From Olivibacter domesticus (GTDB lineage Bacteria > Bacteroidota > Bacteroidia > Sphingobacteriales > Sphingobacteriaceae), in assembly GCF_900109575.1 (NCBI RefSeq), contig NZ_FOAF01000007.1, forward strand, positions 212,676-276,675: a stretch of DNA of 64,000 bases. The letters run 5' to 3'. The notes under the pieces were generated by a model. That model did no database searches. It worked only from the letters and a program-made list of their open reading frames with translations, and was not told the origin of the DNA. Below are positions 15,988-25,319 of the stretch, piece by piece; the stretch's first letter is position 1; each line of letters opens with the position of its first letter. The position numbers were made by a program, and so were the translations under genes.

Positions 15988-18705
15988 TTATTTTACCGTT
16001 ATGTAGGTAATCGATCTACCTAGATGGCCTTCTGTATCCAATCCTTCCACTACAATTTGATAAACACCCGGTTCATCAGCGGTGTAAAAAGATACATCGG
16101 CAAGCCCCTTATCATTAGTAACGACATCAGGCTTCCAATAGATAGTAGACCGTAGGTCTTTCATCTCTGATTTGATCTCTTTAACACTATAATCGGGTGC
16201 CGGGAAAGCGCGTATTTCATAAAATCCCTGCGGGCTAAACGTAGTAATTCCAGGTGTATATAAATCTCTACTATAATTTCTTGGCTGATCTCCACGCCTC
16301 GTGGTAATTATCAAAACGCCACCACCTCCATAACTTCCATAGATGGCTGTATTACCAATTGTGCGCAACACTTCAACCGAAGCTACATCTGTAGGTGGTA
16401 TAATATTTAATGCGGATGCATCCATATACATACCGTCTAGTATAATCTGCATAGGCTGATTTTGCGAGCGCGTACTATAAGGTACACCATTCCTAAAAAT
16501 CACCCCGACTAGCCGTCCATTTAAACACATATCCAGTGTTGGACATCCATTAAAAAAAACCTCATCTCCACTAATCACTTGATCGGCTCTTCCAGGTCCA
16601 TTTAAATTTGCCGAATATTTTGCTGGGTCTTTCTTTTTATCTTTTATTTCCACCTCTTCCAATAAAATACTTCGTTCTAGGAAACCATATTTTTGAAGCT
16701 CCGAAAAATTCTTTTCTGCATTGTCCAAATAATTCCCTAAGGATCGATTAGCATCAATGGTGATATCCGGAGAGTTCTTATTTTGAGATACCTGCTGCCT
16801 CGGCACTTCATCTAGTTTAATTTCTACATTCTTTTTCCCGCGTGCATCTCGCGCCTGTACAACAAAATTTGTACTATCATAAAATAGTATTTTGTCAAAA
16901 TTAAATCGTCCATCCGGTCCGGTAACAGTATCCAATACAGTAGAAATGTTTTGCGGTGATATTACCATCACTTTTGCCTTATCAACCGGCTCCCCATTCG
17001 GTTTCGTAACCGTCCCACTAATGCGAATCTCCTTTTCAGATTGATAAGACTTCTCTGGGAATTCTCCTTTCTTCATATCTTCCCAAAAAGAACGGTCTGC
17101 CGTTTGCGTGAGCATCAAATTATCCAGCTGTCTCCTAATAGTTGGATTATCATCCTTAAAGTAGTATCCAGGTTTTTCAATATATCCTTTAGCTTCTGCA
17201 CTTAATAGCAAGGACGAAAAAATATTGGCTTCTGTTTTGGCGCTATCCACCACCTTGTCCATGTTAGTAACTGCTATGGAGAAGCTTCCAATTCGAGAAG
17301 AATCATTGATCCCCAAGTTCTTTATTGCTAAAGCTACTTGCTCTCTTCGCGTATAAATATTTTTGTTAGCCTTTACTTCAATGGGTAGAACATCCGTCTC
17401 ATTTAAATTAAAAACTACGCGCTCCGCCAGCAAGTCCATCTTTTCATCAAACAAAGAGAAATGTATAACACCAGAAGGAATATTTTTCTTTGGAATATTA
17501 ATAGCTATCTCCGCTTTGTTCAATTTACTTTTAGCCGCAAAAAACACCTGCCCGTTGTTCTGAGCCATAACAGATAATGATTGTCCGTTCACTAAGTTGG
17601 GTGAAGCGGATATTTGCAACCAAACAGCGTCTTTGAGACTATTATTAACGGCTATTGTAAGTCCCTCAGTGGAGGACGCAGGCAGATTTGTTTTTACCGT
17701 CTTCCCATTTTCAAAATTCACAATCGCTTGATATGTTTTTCCTTGTTCTGGAGTAAAAGATAAATTACCTATCCCATTATGATCGCTAGCAAAAGTTGTT
17801 ACCTGCTGCCCTGCATGCTCAATGACACCTTTAACTATTGCTCCCTTACCTTCTTCATTTAACGCCTTGAAGCCTATTTTATTGATTATATTAGCTAGCA
17901 ATACACCCCCTTCAGGATAAAATTGTATGGAAGCACCTAGTTGTTGCTTTTGAATAGGAATGTACTTGACTATTGGAGGTTTATCGGCATTGTCAATATT
18001 CAACACAATAACACCCTGACTAATATCAATCTTATCTTTACTTGCAAAATCAAGATTTAAAGTTCCCTGCTCATCAAAACGAGCCTTCCCTTTCGCTGAA
18101 CTTTTAGGATCCAATCTTATTTCATAATTTACGATTCTATTTGAAACAGGCAAACCGTTAAGGTCTTTCAGATGTATAACTGCATGTCCTACTTTTCTCT
18201 TCTTCTCTTCACTATAAGTAAATTTGCTTGAAGTGATCAGGCCATTAGAAAAGCTGTTCCCAATAACAAATGTTCTATCGAAAAATCTATCCTCATCAAA
18301 GTTTCTCATCCAATTGGTATAGGCGCGGATACGATAGCTACCTTCCCGCAAAGTATCCGGCAATTTAAAGTCGCCAATGGCTAGACCGGAGATCACAGGC
18401 AATCGCCTTGATTGTACAATTTCATTCTGATTATTAATGAGCTCGACATACATAATCTTACTCACCGCGGAAAGAAAATTGAACTGACTAATGGTAACAT
18501 AAGCTTTAAACCAAATATCTTCACCAGCCACATAATATGGCTTATCCATGTGAAGGTAAACTTTCTCTTGCGGATACGTTTTTTGATATTTATCTAAATT
18601 ACGGAGTAAACGATTAAGGGCATCAGTACTGTCATTAACTTGCTGCGCAGCACTTATGTACTGCATCGACATTAGCATCAAGAAAAAAAACAATGATTTT
18701 TTCAT
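15988..18705 (-). CDS. MG2 / CarboxypepD_reg / TonB plug-domain protein without a barrel
   Basis: Exported protein of 905 residues. Residues 1-20 are a signal peptide; about 40-140 an MG2 macroglobulin-like beta-sandwich (EKVYLHMDKPYYVAGEDIWF); about 560-640 a carboxypeptidase-regulatory-like domain (ISGTVTKPNGEPVDKAKVMV); about 705-805 a TonB plug domain (QIILDGMYMDAS ... ASVEVLRTIGNTAIYG ... GVLIITTRRG); the C-terminus is a macroglobulin-type sandwich (GVYQIVVEGLDTEGHLGR). There is no barrel: the protein ends about 100 residues after the plug. Such barrel-less plug proteins are widespread in Bacteroidota, and their job is unclear. It is the first gene of an operon with two fatty-acid oxidation enzymes. 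Confidence 0.87.
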   Translation of the reverse strand: MKKSLFFFLMLMSMQYISAAQQVNDSTDALNRLLRNLDKYQKTYPQEKVYLHMDKPYYVAGEDIWFKAYVTISQFNFLSAVSKIMYVELINNQNEIVQSRRLPVISGLAIGDFKLPDTLREGSYRIRAYTNWMRNFDEDRFFDRTFVIGNSFSNGLITSSKFTYSEEKKRKVGHAVIHLKDLNGLPVSNRIVNYEIRLDPKSSAKGKARFDEQGTLNLDFASKDKIDISQGVIVLNIDNADKPPIVKYIPIQKQQLGASIQFYPEGGVLLANIINKIGFKALNEEGKGAIVKGVIEHAGQQVTTFASDHNGIGNLSFTPEQGKTYQAIVNFENGKTVKTNLPASSTEGLTIAVNNSLKDAVWLQISASPNLVNGQSLSVMAQNNGQVFFAAKSKLNKAEIAINIPKKNIPSGVIHFSLFDEKMDLLAERVVFNLNETDVLPIEVKANKNIYTRREQVALAIKNLGINDSSRIGSFSIAVTNMDKVVDSAKTEANIFSSLLLSAEAKGYIEKPGYYFKDDNPTIRRQLDNLMLTQTADRSFWEDMKKGEFPEKSYQSEKEIRISGTVTKPNGEPVDKAKVMVISPQNISTVLDTVTGPDGRFNFDKILFYDSTNFVVQARDARGKKNVEIKLDEVPRQQVSQNKNSPDITIDANRSLGNYLDNAEKNFSELQKYGFLERSILLEEVEIKDKKKDPAKYSANLNGPGRADQVISGDEVFFNGCPTLDMCLNGRLVGVIFRNGVPYSTRSQNQPMQIILDGMYMDASALNIIPPTDVASVEVLRTIGNTAIYGSYGGGGVLIITTRRGDQPRNYSRDLYTPGITTFSPQGFYEIRAFPAPDYSVKEIKSEMKDLRSTIYWKPDVVTNDKGLADVSFYTADEPGVYQIVVEGLDTEGHLGRSITYITVK

Positions 18706-18915
18706 GTTTGAAAGGCCTCTAATTGCTTAATAAAACAACAAAACAAGCAGCAAATAGTTTAAGCTTATTTCATACAAGATACATTTTTTAGCAAGAAAAG
18801 CACAATAAAAAATCTATATTCCTAAAGTCGGCTTTTGAATGATGGGAATGCTATAAATACGAAAAAATCTGTTAGAAGCATTTTAAAAAAATCCGTCAAT
18901 TCTAGCAAAAAAAAA

Positions 18916-18923
18916 TAACTTTG
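18916..18923 (+). promoter_or_regulatory. -7 box of purD
   Basis: TAACTTTG, an exact TAnnTTTG match, 64 bases upstream of the purD ATG. It would give a leader of about 57 bases. No clear -33 box at N19-20. I see no known purine riboswitch in the leader. Confidence 0.55.
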
Positions 18924-18986
18924 CGGGTATCTTAATTTAGAGCCTTCGGGCATGTAGGAGAATTCTTTAAAATTAAAAAATAACAG

Positions 18987-20264
18987 ATGAATATTTTATT
19001 GATTGGTTCTGGTGGAAGAGAAAGCGCTTTTGCCTACAAAATTTCAGAAAGCCCCTTGACTTCGCAATTATTTATTGCCCCGGGAAATGCTGGCACAGGA
19101 GCCTATGGTAAAAATGTAGATATAAAGGTTACCGATTTTGAATCATTAGGAGAATTCTCATTAAAAAATGAGATCAACTTAGTGCTTGTAGGTCCTGAAG
19201 AACCATTAGTAAAGGGAATACACGATTACTTTCTAAAAAACGAAGCACTAAAACATATTCCTATTATTGGCCCAACGGCCATTGGTGCGCAATTAGAAGG
19301 AAGTAAAGATTTTTCTAAGCAATTTATGCATCGACATGGGATACCTACCGCGCTATCGGCATCATTCACGAAAGCAACCCTTGATGAAGGATTAAAATAT
19401 TTGGAGTCACGAGAAGTGCCCATTGTATTAAAAGCAGATGGTCTTGCCGCAGGAAAAGGGGTCCTCATTTGTTCAACAATAGAAGAAGCAAAAGAAGAAT
19501 TGATAGCAATGCTTGCCGATGCTAAATTTGGAGAAGCCAGTAATAAGGTAGTAATAGAAGATTTTTTAAAAGGTATAGAGCTTTCTGTATTTGTATTGAC
19601 CGACGGAAAGGATTACAAGATCTTACCGGCCGCGAAAGATTACAAAAGAATCGGTGAGGGAGATACCGGGCTGAACACTGGTGGGATGGGATCTGTTTCT
19701 CCAGTACCTTTTGCAGACGAAATATTTCTGAAAAAAGTGGAAGACCTAGTGGTTGTTCCAACTGTAGAAGGCCTAAAAAAAGATGGCATTCCTTATAAAG
19801 GGTTCATCTTTATTGGACTTATGAATGATAATGGCAACCCTTATGTTATTGAATATAATGTACGCATGGGAGATCCCGAAACGGAAAGTGTGCTGCCACG
19901 CATCGAAAGTGATTTTGTTGATTTGTTATTAGGTGTTGCACAAGAAAATCTTTCCGAAAAATCATTCGAGATTTCAGCTAAAACTGCTGCCACTGTAATG
20001 ATTGTTTCGGGCGGCTACCCTGGAAAATATGAAAATGGAAAAGCTATTAGCGGATTGGAGAATGTAAAAGAATCTATCATTTTTCATGCCGGGACGACCT
20101 TAGTTAATGATGAGGTTAGAACTGCTGGAGGAAGAGTCTTGGCCGTAACAGCCTTGAAGGATAATTTGTTAGATGCTCTACAGCAGGCTACAGCTGATGC
20201 CGGAAGAATCTTTTTTGAAGGAAAAGAATTCCGACGTGATATTGGATTTGACCTGATAGACTAG
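18987..20264 (+). CDS. purD: Phosphoribosylamine--glycine ligase
   Basis: Second step of de novo purine synthesis: joins 5-phosphoribosylamine and glycine with ATP to give GAR. The 425-residue protein is of normal length. It has the N-terminal GSGGRESAFAYK, the family signature EPLVKGIHDYF region, the ATP-grasp loop VLKADGLAAGKGVLI (about 147-161), the metal-binding EYNVRMGDPETE and the C-terminal domain ending in RRDIGFDLID. It is a single-gene unit closed by the hairpin at 20282-20322. The other pur genes are not in the window. Confidence 0.97.
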   Translation: MNILLIGSGGRESAFAYKISESPLTSQLFIAPGNAGTGAYGKNVDIKVTDFESLGEFSLKNEINLVLVGPEEPLVKGIHDYFLKNEALKHIPIIGPTAIGAQLEGSKDFSKQFMHRHGIPTALSASFTKATLDEGLKYLESREVPIVLKADGLAAGKGVLICSTIEEAKEELIAMLADAKFGEASNKVVIEDFLKGIELSVFVLTDGKDYKILPAAKDYKRIGEGDTGLNTGGMGSVSPVPFADEIFLKKVEDLVVVPTVEGLKKDGIPYKGFIFIGLMNDNGNPYVIEYNVRMGDPETESVLPRIESDFVDLLLGVAQENLSEKSFEISAKTAATVMIVSGGYPGKYENGKAISGLENVKESIIFHAGTTLVNDEVRTAGGRVLAVTALKDNLLDALQQATADAGRIFFEGKEFRRDIGFDLID

Positions 20265-20281
20265 ATCGCATACCATTAATC

Positions 20282-20322
20282 GAACGTATGTAAAGCATCA
20301 CCCAATTAGCTTTCATACGTTC
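20282..20322 (+). terminator. Intrinsic terminator of purD
   Basis: GAACGTATG-AAAGC pairs with GCTTTCATACGTTC (14 bp with one bulged T), loop of 12 bases, followed by TTTCCTTCTTTTG. It starts 18 bases after the purD stop. Confidence 0.8.
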
Positions 20323-20490
20323 TTTCCTTCTTTTGTTCATTTTGTTCATTCCACTGAACAGGTAGGTTTTCTAAAAGATTATCTACTTTTTTGTAGGTAA
20401 AGTCTACAATTACAGACACATAACCAATTCGGTCTTCTATTAATATGTGCTTAGCATATTAGACTGTTTTTTTAACCTTAAAACCGTATT

Positions 20491-21978
20491 ATGAAAAAAC
20501 CTACGCTAAACTTATTTTATTTATTATTCCTTTTCTTTTTATTTGTTGGTTGCGAAAAAACTGCTCCAATTCCTGCTCCTGAAGAAAATTCAGATGAACT
20601 AAAAACTGTTATTTTCAAGTTAACCGGTTTTAGTTCTGAAATTAGGCCCCTATCATCAAAAATGGCAACAGCAAAGAACGGAGCAAAAAGTAATGTTGCC
20701 TTTAACCAAGTTCGATCTCTCTACTTTTGGTCATTTAATGAGAGTAATTTAATTCCAGAAGTGGCTATTCATCCAGATAACGCGAGTATAATGCTTGAAC
20801 CCGGAAACACAGCCCTTACATATCCAACAGGATATAAACACGATATGTTTCCGGAAGGACAGTGTGTTAGTATGAGAGGTGTAAAGCGTATCATTTTTAA
20901 AATGCCCATGAAGAATGTTTCCGCCCTATCGAAAATTGATTTTGATGCTGCGAGCTCCAATACAGGTCCTAAAAATTTTAAAATTTATTGCAGTGTTAAT
21001 GAAGGAAGTGATTTTACTTTAATATCGGAAGACAATCAATTTACAAACATGTCACAGCAAAGCAGAAATCACTTTGAGTTTGACTTAAGTACAATAATAA
21101 CGAATGAGCATGAACATCTCTGGATTATGATAGAGCCTTTTGGTGGAGAGCGAGGGACAGTCGGCGACTATAATGAGGCCACGGGCTTATTGAGATTAGA
21201 CAATTTTGACATATCAGGTATTTATAATGCTGATGGTTCTGAAGAAACAGTCCTTAATAAAATTAACTATTACATTTTTAAAAAGGAGGATAACACATTG
21301 GCGCTAGAGGGTGATCTCGCTTTTGAAGCTGATCATCAGATCTCTCCACTATCCCTCAAATTGCCTGTAGGGTCTTATTATGCTTCATTTGTATCGAACT
21401 CATCGAAAAAAAACCTACTCCTTTCAAAAAGCCCGGCTGCCGCTAAAGATTTCTATGTAGCCAACCATTTTGATAACGATCAAGCCTCGATATTTGGCAC
21501 ACAAATTACTGACATCACGGTATCCGAAAGCAATAGTCCAATTGACGTTGCACTCAACAGATATTTTAGCAATGTTAAGTTTGAATTTACAGATCCAGCA
21601 GACTTATCCTTCATAAATAAAATTGTTATCAATCGCATGCACGAAAACTTTATTTATACACCTTACGGTAATCCATCTTCTCTACCTGTGTCTGACGCTT
21701 CGATGATTACTTTTGTCCAACCATTTAAAGAAGAAACGAAATCCATAACTTTTAATCAGTTCATTGGTGATGTAAATCAGCCGGTAGATTTAACGTATAA
21801 CATCTTGGTATATGGCGAAGGAGATGAACTACTTAGAGATTTCACAGTTAATAATGCTGTAAAAAACAATGTTCAGCTCCTTTTTAAAGGTGAGCTACTA
21901 AAAGACATCGACAAAAGCGGTGATTTTATTATTGAGTGGAATGAGCAATGGGATGATACCGTCAATGGTGAATTTTAG
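20491..21978 (+). CDS. Predicted surface lipoprotein, function unknown
   Basis: A 495-residue protein with a lipoprotein signal: hydrophobic residues 8-20 (YLLFLFFLFVG) then Cys21. After a short Pro/Glu-rich linker, residues about 95-245 resemble a beta-sandwich (repeated IIFKMP, KIYCSVNEGSDF, LWIMIEP). The second half (about 250-470) has a pattern reminiscent of fimbrillin-anchoring FimB/Mfa2-type lipoproteins (ALNRYFSNVKFEF followed by IVINRMHENF), but I could not confirm the family. It stands alone between purD and a convergent methyltransferase gene. A 7-bp A/T hairpin followed by a T-run lies just upstream (20441-20473), which might be a leader terminator. Function unknown. Confidence 0.65.
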   Translation: MKKPTLNLFYLLFLFFLFVGCEKTAPIPAPEENSDELKTVIFKLTGFSSEIRPLSSKMATAKNGAKSNVAFNQVRSLYFWSFNESNLIPEVAIHPDNASIMLEPGNTALTYPTGYKHDMFPEGQCVSMRGVKRIIFKMPMKNVSALSKIDFDAASSNTGPKNFKIYCSVNEGSDFTLISEDNQFTNMSQQSRNHFEFDLSTIITNEHEHLWIMIEPFGGERGTVGDYNEATGLLRLDNFDISGIYNADGSEETVLNKINYYIFKKEDNTLALEGDLAFEADHQISPLSLKLPVGSYYASFVSNSSKKNLLLSKSPAAAKDFYVANHFDNDQASIFGTQITDITVSESNSPIDVALNRYFSNVKFEFTDPADLSFINKIVINRMHENFIYTPYGNPSSLPVSDASMITFVQPFKEETKSITFNQFIGDVNQPVDLTYNILVYGEGDELLRDFTVNNAVKNNVQLLFKGELLKDIDKSGDFIIEWNEQWDDTVNGEF

Positions 21979-22028
21979 GGATATATTCTTTAAAATCTGC
22001 ACTTGAACGCCAAACCTTCCTTTCCACA

Positions 22029-22736
22029 TTAAAGAATCAGAAAGATTGCTGGCTTCTTGTGCAGATCCACTTTTCGTTTTCTCCATTGCGCTATGGTTTC
22101 CGTAATAATAAACTCATCTAACGAGGTAATATTACAAGCAACACATAATTTGGTTTTCGGAGAACAAACTTTCAATACTTCCTCCAATAGTTGATTATTC
22201 CTGAAAGGTGTTTCCATAAAAAGCTGCGTTTGCAGACTACGCTGGGCAGCTAGCTCTAATTCCTTAATTTTCCTTCCTCTAGCCGCCTTATCAATAGGCA
22301 AGTAACCATGAAAAGCAAAACTCTGCCCATTTAATCCGGAAGCCATTAATGCTAAAATCATTGAATTTGGCCCAACCAAAGGCCTTACTTTAATACCTAA
22401 TCGATGCGCTTCCGCTACGATATCTGCCCCCGGATCTGCAATGCCCGGACAACCTGCCTCACTCATTAACCCTACGCTTCTCCCCGCCAATAACCCTTCA
22501 AAAAAATCTGTTAAATTATATTTATTTCTGGCATGTTTTCCATAATCATGTATAATCAAATCATGCTGCGGAATTGTTAAGCCAGCTTGTTTTAAGAATT
22601 TCCTTGCTGTTTTTTCATTTTCTACGATATATTCTTTTATTTCATTTATCACTTCCTTAAGAAATGGGGTATAAGATGCCTCGGCAGCATCTTCCGACAA
22701 GGGCACCGGCAAGAGATATAATGTTCCTTTCAACAT
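22029..22736 (-). CDS. RsmI-like SAM-dependent methyltransferase (tetrapyrrole methylase fold)
   Basis: Member of the tetrapyrrole methylase superfamily close to RsmI, which methylates the ribose of C1402 in 16S rRNA. Recognisable are GTLYLLPVPL at the N-terminus, SEAGCPGIADPGA (about 95-107; RsmI has SDAGTPGISDPG) and the VGPNSMILALMASGL segment. At 235 residues it is shorter than RsmI (about 280) and may be a Bacteroidota paralogue rather than the orthologue. I chose the ATG at 22734-22736, because GTLYLLP is the normal start of the fold; an ATG at 22796 would overlap the divergent ATL gene start. It is transcribed away from the alkylation-repair pair. Confidence 0.85.
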   Translation of the reverse strand: MLKGTLYLLPVPLSEDAAEASYTPFLKEVINEIKEYIVENEKTARKFLKQAGLTIPQHDLIIHDYGKHARNKYNLTDFFEGLLAGRSVGLMSEAGCPGIADPGADIVAEAHRLGIKVRPLVGPNSMILALMASGLNGQSFAFHGYLPIDKAARGRKIKELELAAQRSLQTQLFMETPFRNNQLLEEVLKVCSPKTKLCVACNITSLDEFIITETIAQWRKRKVDLHKKPAIFLIL

Positions 22737-22794
22737 ACGCAAATATGCACTTTTTGGAGAGATTTTTACTACTTTAGCCAAGCAATAGAACGAC

Positions 22795-23130
22795 ATGGAG
22801 GATTTAAATTTCTATGAAAGTGTTTATGCCCTTGTAAGACAGATTCCGGAAGGAAGGGTTACTTCTTACGGTGCCATAGCCCGTGCACTAGGTAGAGAGG
22901 GATCAGCCAGAATAGTTGGTTATGCAATGGGAAATGCTGGAAAGGCTAATCCGCCAGTTCCAGCACATAGAGTACTGAATAGCAAAGGGCAATTAAGTGC
23001 GAAGGCGGCCTTCGGCCATCCCGACCTTATGCAACAATTACTCGAAAATGAAGGGGTAAAAATCAACAATGATCGGGTAGTTAACTTTAAATCTGTGTTT
23101 TGGGATCCTTTAACAGAAGAACTTATATGA
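22795..23130 (+). CDS. Alkyltransferase-like (ATL) protein, MGMT family without the acceptor Cys
   Basis: Small 111-residue DNA-binding protein with the MGMT C-terminal fold: VYALVRQIPEGRVTSYGAIA, the arginine-finger helix SARIVGYAMG and the active-site loop. In true O6-alkylguanine transferases the loop is PCHRV; here it reads PAHRV, so Ala replaces the alkyl-accepting Cys. This is the hallmark of ATL proteins, which flip and bind O6-alkylguanine and pass the lesion to nucleotide excision repair. The stop codon overlaps the start of tag (ATGA), linking two alkylation-damage proteins in one translational unit. Confidence 0.9.
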   Translation: MEDLNFYESVYALVRQIPEGRVTSYGAIARALGREGSARIVGYAMGNAGKANPPVPAHRVLNSKGQLSAKAAFGHPDLMQQLLENEGVKINNDRVVNFKSVFWDPLTEELI

Positions 23131-23678
23131 AACGCTGTGGGTGGTGCGGAAATGACCCTCTTTACATGGATTACCATGATAAAGAATGGGGAAAAAAAGT
23201 AAGGGATGATAAAACCTTATTCGAATTTTTAATATTGGAATCAGCTCAGGCCGGATTAAGCTGGATTACCATATTGAGAAAGAGAGAAGGGTATAAACAG
23301 AACTTTGCAGATTTCGATGTAGAAGAAGTAGCTAACTTTAGAGAAGAAGATATTGAAAGAATAATGCAGGATCCAGGCATTATTCGTAATCGAGCAAAAG
23401 TGAAGGCTGCCATCACAAATGCGCAGATTTTTAGAAAGATTCAAGAAGAACATGGATCATTTTTTAATTATCTATATTCTTTTATGCCTAACAAAGAAAC
23501 CATCAGTAACCATGTAATAGAATACAAAAATTTTATGACCACTTCACCGCAATCGGATGCGATCGCAAAAGATCTAAAGAAAAGAGGTATGAAATTTTTT
23601 GGAAGCACCATTTGCTACGCCTATATGCAGGCTGTGGGGATGGTTAACGATCACGAAAAGGACTGCGCTTTTAAATAA
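23127..23678 (+). CDS. tag: DNA-3-methyladenine glycosylase I
   Basis: Base-excision glycosylase that removes 3-methyladenine. 183 residues. The zinc ligands of the Tag family are present: Cys4 (MKRCGWCG), His17 (DYHDKEWG) and the C-terminal HxxxC (HEKDC). The helix-hairpin-helix region with SAQAGLSWITILRKREGYK and the conserved FGSTICYAYMQAVGMVNDH are also seen. The start is fixed by the ATGA overlap with the ATL gene, with ATG at 23127 inside the stop TGA at 23128-23130; a frame opening at 23100 would add nine residues that are not conserved. The operon ends here; the next gene is convergent. Confidence 0.95.
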   Translation: MKRCGWCGNDPLYMDYHDKEWGKKVRDDKTLFEFLILESAQAGLSWITILRKREGYKQNFADFDVEEVANFREEDIERIMQDPGIIRNRAKVKAAITNAQIFRKIQEEHGSFFNYLYSFMPNKETISNHVIEYKNFMTTSPQSDAIAKDLKKRGMKFFGSTICYAYMQAVGMVNDHEKDCAFK

Positions 23679-23708
23679 TACTATCTCCAGGTGGATTAAC
23701 AGCTTTTG

Positions 23709-25004
23709 CTAAACTATGGGATAACTATCTTTCTTACTACTTTTTGAAATACTTCCAACAATCCCTTTAAGCATTGCTTTTATTATTACACTTTTGGGCG
23801 CCCAGTTCTTTGGTGCAATCTCTCTTGTTAACAATTTAGAAAATTGTTTCAAATAATTCTCATTGGTTAGCAACCACCTCATTGGCCCTTTAATTACTGC
23901 AGGTGAAGGCTGAGAGAATAATTCACGTTTTAAACGACTAATTGTTTCCTGAAACATGGCGTGTGTTTGATTGTAAATTTCAGCATCATATCCTTGCATT
24001 GCTTGGTTCCAGCTGAGTGTGCCAGCATGCCATGCAAGTAATTGTTTAGCCAATATTTTCGCGCCTAACAATGCGTCGTAAATCCCTTGGCCATCGTAAG
24101 AATCCTTTTGATGATAGGCATCGCCAACCAAAACCCAACCCGCTCCATAAGCTTGCCTGTAAAGATTGGGAACATTTTTAATCCCACTGAGCGCTGAAAC
24201 CTGTTTAGCACTGATAAGCCGGCGATACACTTGAGGATAACTTTTTAATTTTTCCAGGTACCATTTTTCTACTCCCTCTTTTGCCTCAAAAAAATCATGT
24301 CGGCATTGCACCAGAACTCCTGTCAAATTATTTCCGGCTGGGATTAAGATAAAACTGAAACCATCACATCCAGTATGTATCTGAATCCAGTTCTTTCCTT
24401 CGTATTCATAAGGAAGCACATTTTCCCAATAAGCATAGTAAACGGTGGTATTAAATGCGCTCACCTCCTCCGTAACCTTTGCTTCCATCTTACGCGCTAC
24501 CAAGCTATTCCGCCCATCTGCACCTACAACAGCTCTCCCATAAATTTTTTGTTCCTCCTCTCCTCTGAATCGGCCTAAAACGCCAATCATTTCACCTTTT
24601 TCATCTTTTAAAATATCTCGAACAGCAAAGCCTTCCAACCGTTCTACATTTGAAAAACGGCTGAGGTTGTCCCATAAAGCTTTATCAAAAACTTTTCTAT
24701 TAAGTCCATAAACATAATTTTTCCCACTCTCTGTCGGCATTTTGACGAATGTTCTGAAATAAGTAGACATTTCGAGTGATGCTCCTGCCATTTGACTTCC
24801 AGGTAGTGTGTAAATATTTTCCTGCACCCCTATCTCCTCCATTAACTTTATTCCACTACTAAAAAACAAAGGGCAAGAAACAACCTTTGTCTCCATTACA
24901 CGATCTTTCTCCACAATTGCAATTTTTAAGCCGGTAGATGCTAAGCGGGCAGCCAAGCTTGCCCCTGCAGGTTTCCCACCAATGATGATTAAATCAAATT
25001 CCAT
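23709..25004 (-). CDS. FAD-dependent oxidoreductase (monooxygenase / geranylgeranyl reductase-like)
   Basis: A 431-residue flavoprotein of the p-hydroxybenzoate hydroxylase fold. It shows the dinucleotide motif IIGGKPAGASLAARLA (residues 7-22), the DG motif GADGRNSLVARK and the second FAD motif VLVGDAYHQKDSYDGQG that contacts the ribityl chain. The substrate-binding middle part is not recognised. It may be a hydroxylase or a reductase of an isoprenoid or aromatic compound. It is monocistronic and convergent with tag (30 bases between stops). No promoter box seen. Confidence 0.85.
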   Translation of the reverse strand: MEFDLIIIGGKPAGASLAARLASTGLKIAIVEKDRVMETKVVSCPLFFSSGIKLMEEIGVQENIYTLPGSQMAGASLEMSTYFRTFVKMPTESGKNYVYGLNRKVFDKALWDNLSRFSNVERLEGFAVRDILKDEKGEMIGVLGRFRGEEEQKIYGRAVVGADGRNSLVARKMEAKVTEEVSAFNTTVYYAYWENVLPYEYEGKNWIQIHTGCDGFSFILIPAGNNLTGVLVQCRHDFFEAKEGVEKWYLEKLKSYPQVYRRLISAKQVSALSGIKNVPNLYRQAYGAGWVLVGDAYHQKDSYDGQGIYDALLGAKILAKQLLAWHAGTLSWNQAMQGYDAEIYNQTHAMFQETISRLKRELFSQPSPAVIKGPMRWLLTNENYLKQFSKLLTREIAPKNWAPKSVIIKAMLKGIVGSISKSSKKDSYPIV

Positions 25005-25260
25005 ATGAGATTATAAAAAGTGTATTTTAGCTGTGTTTATAATAAAGAGGGCCATTCGTCATTCACCGAATTCATTTAGCCTATAGTTAATCCCAGAGCA
25101 AATCTATATAAAAAACACCGTTGACTGATCGATCTATAACAAAAAAAACGAAAACATATTGATTTCAAGCACTTTAAGCACAACCAAGTAATTATGTGGT
25201 GGGCCAGCAGTATTGAAAATTTTCCCCTTTTATAAAAGATCGGATTATTTAGCGTTTGAT
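25005..25260. other. Divergent intergenic gap, nothing recognised
   Basis: About 255 A+T-rich bases between the FAD oxidoreductase (- strand) and the -7 box of the amidohydrolase. I see no hairpin, RNA or open frame worth reporting. Confidence 0.4.
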
Positions 25261-25268
25261 TATATTTG
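25261..25268 (+). promoter_or_regulatory. -7 box of the amidohydrolase gene
   Basis: TATATTTG, an exact TAnnTTTG match, 52 bases upstream of the ATG at 25320. No -33 TTTG at N19. Confidence 0.55.
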
Positions 25269-25319
25269 TTCTAATTGATGGGTAGTAATGCCGTCCATAA
25301 TCTTTATAGTTCCAAATAA

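Noticed and set aside
20331..20352. Duplicated TTTTGTTCAT after the purD terminator
   Set aside because: Only two units of 10 bases; likely chance in T-rich DNA.
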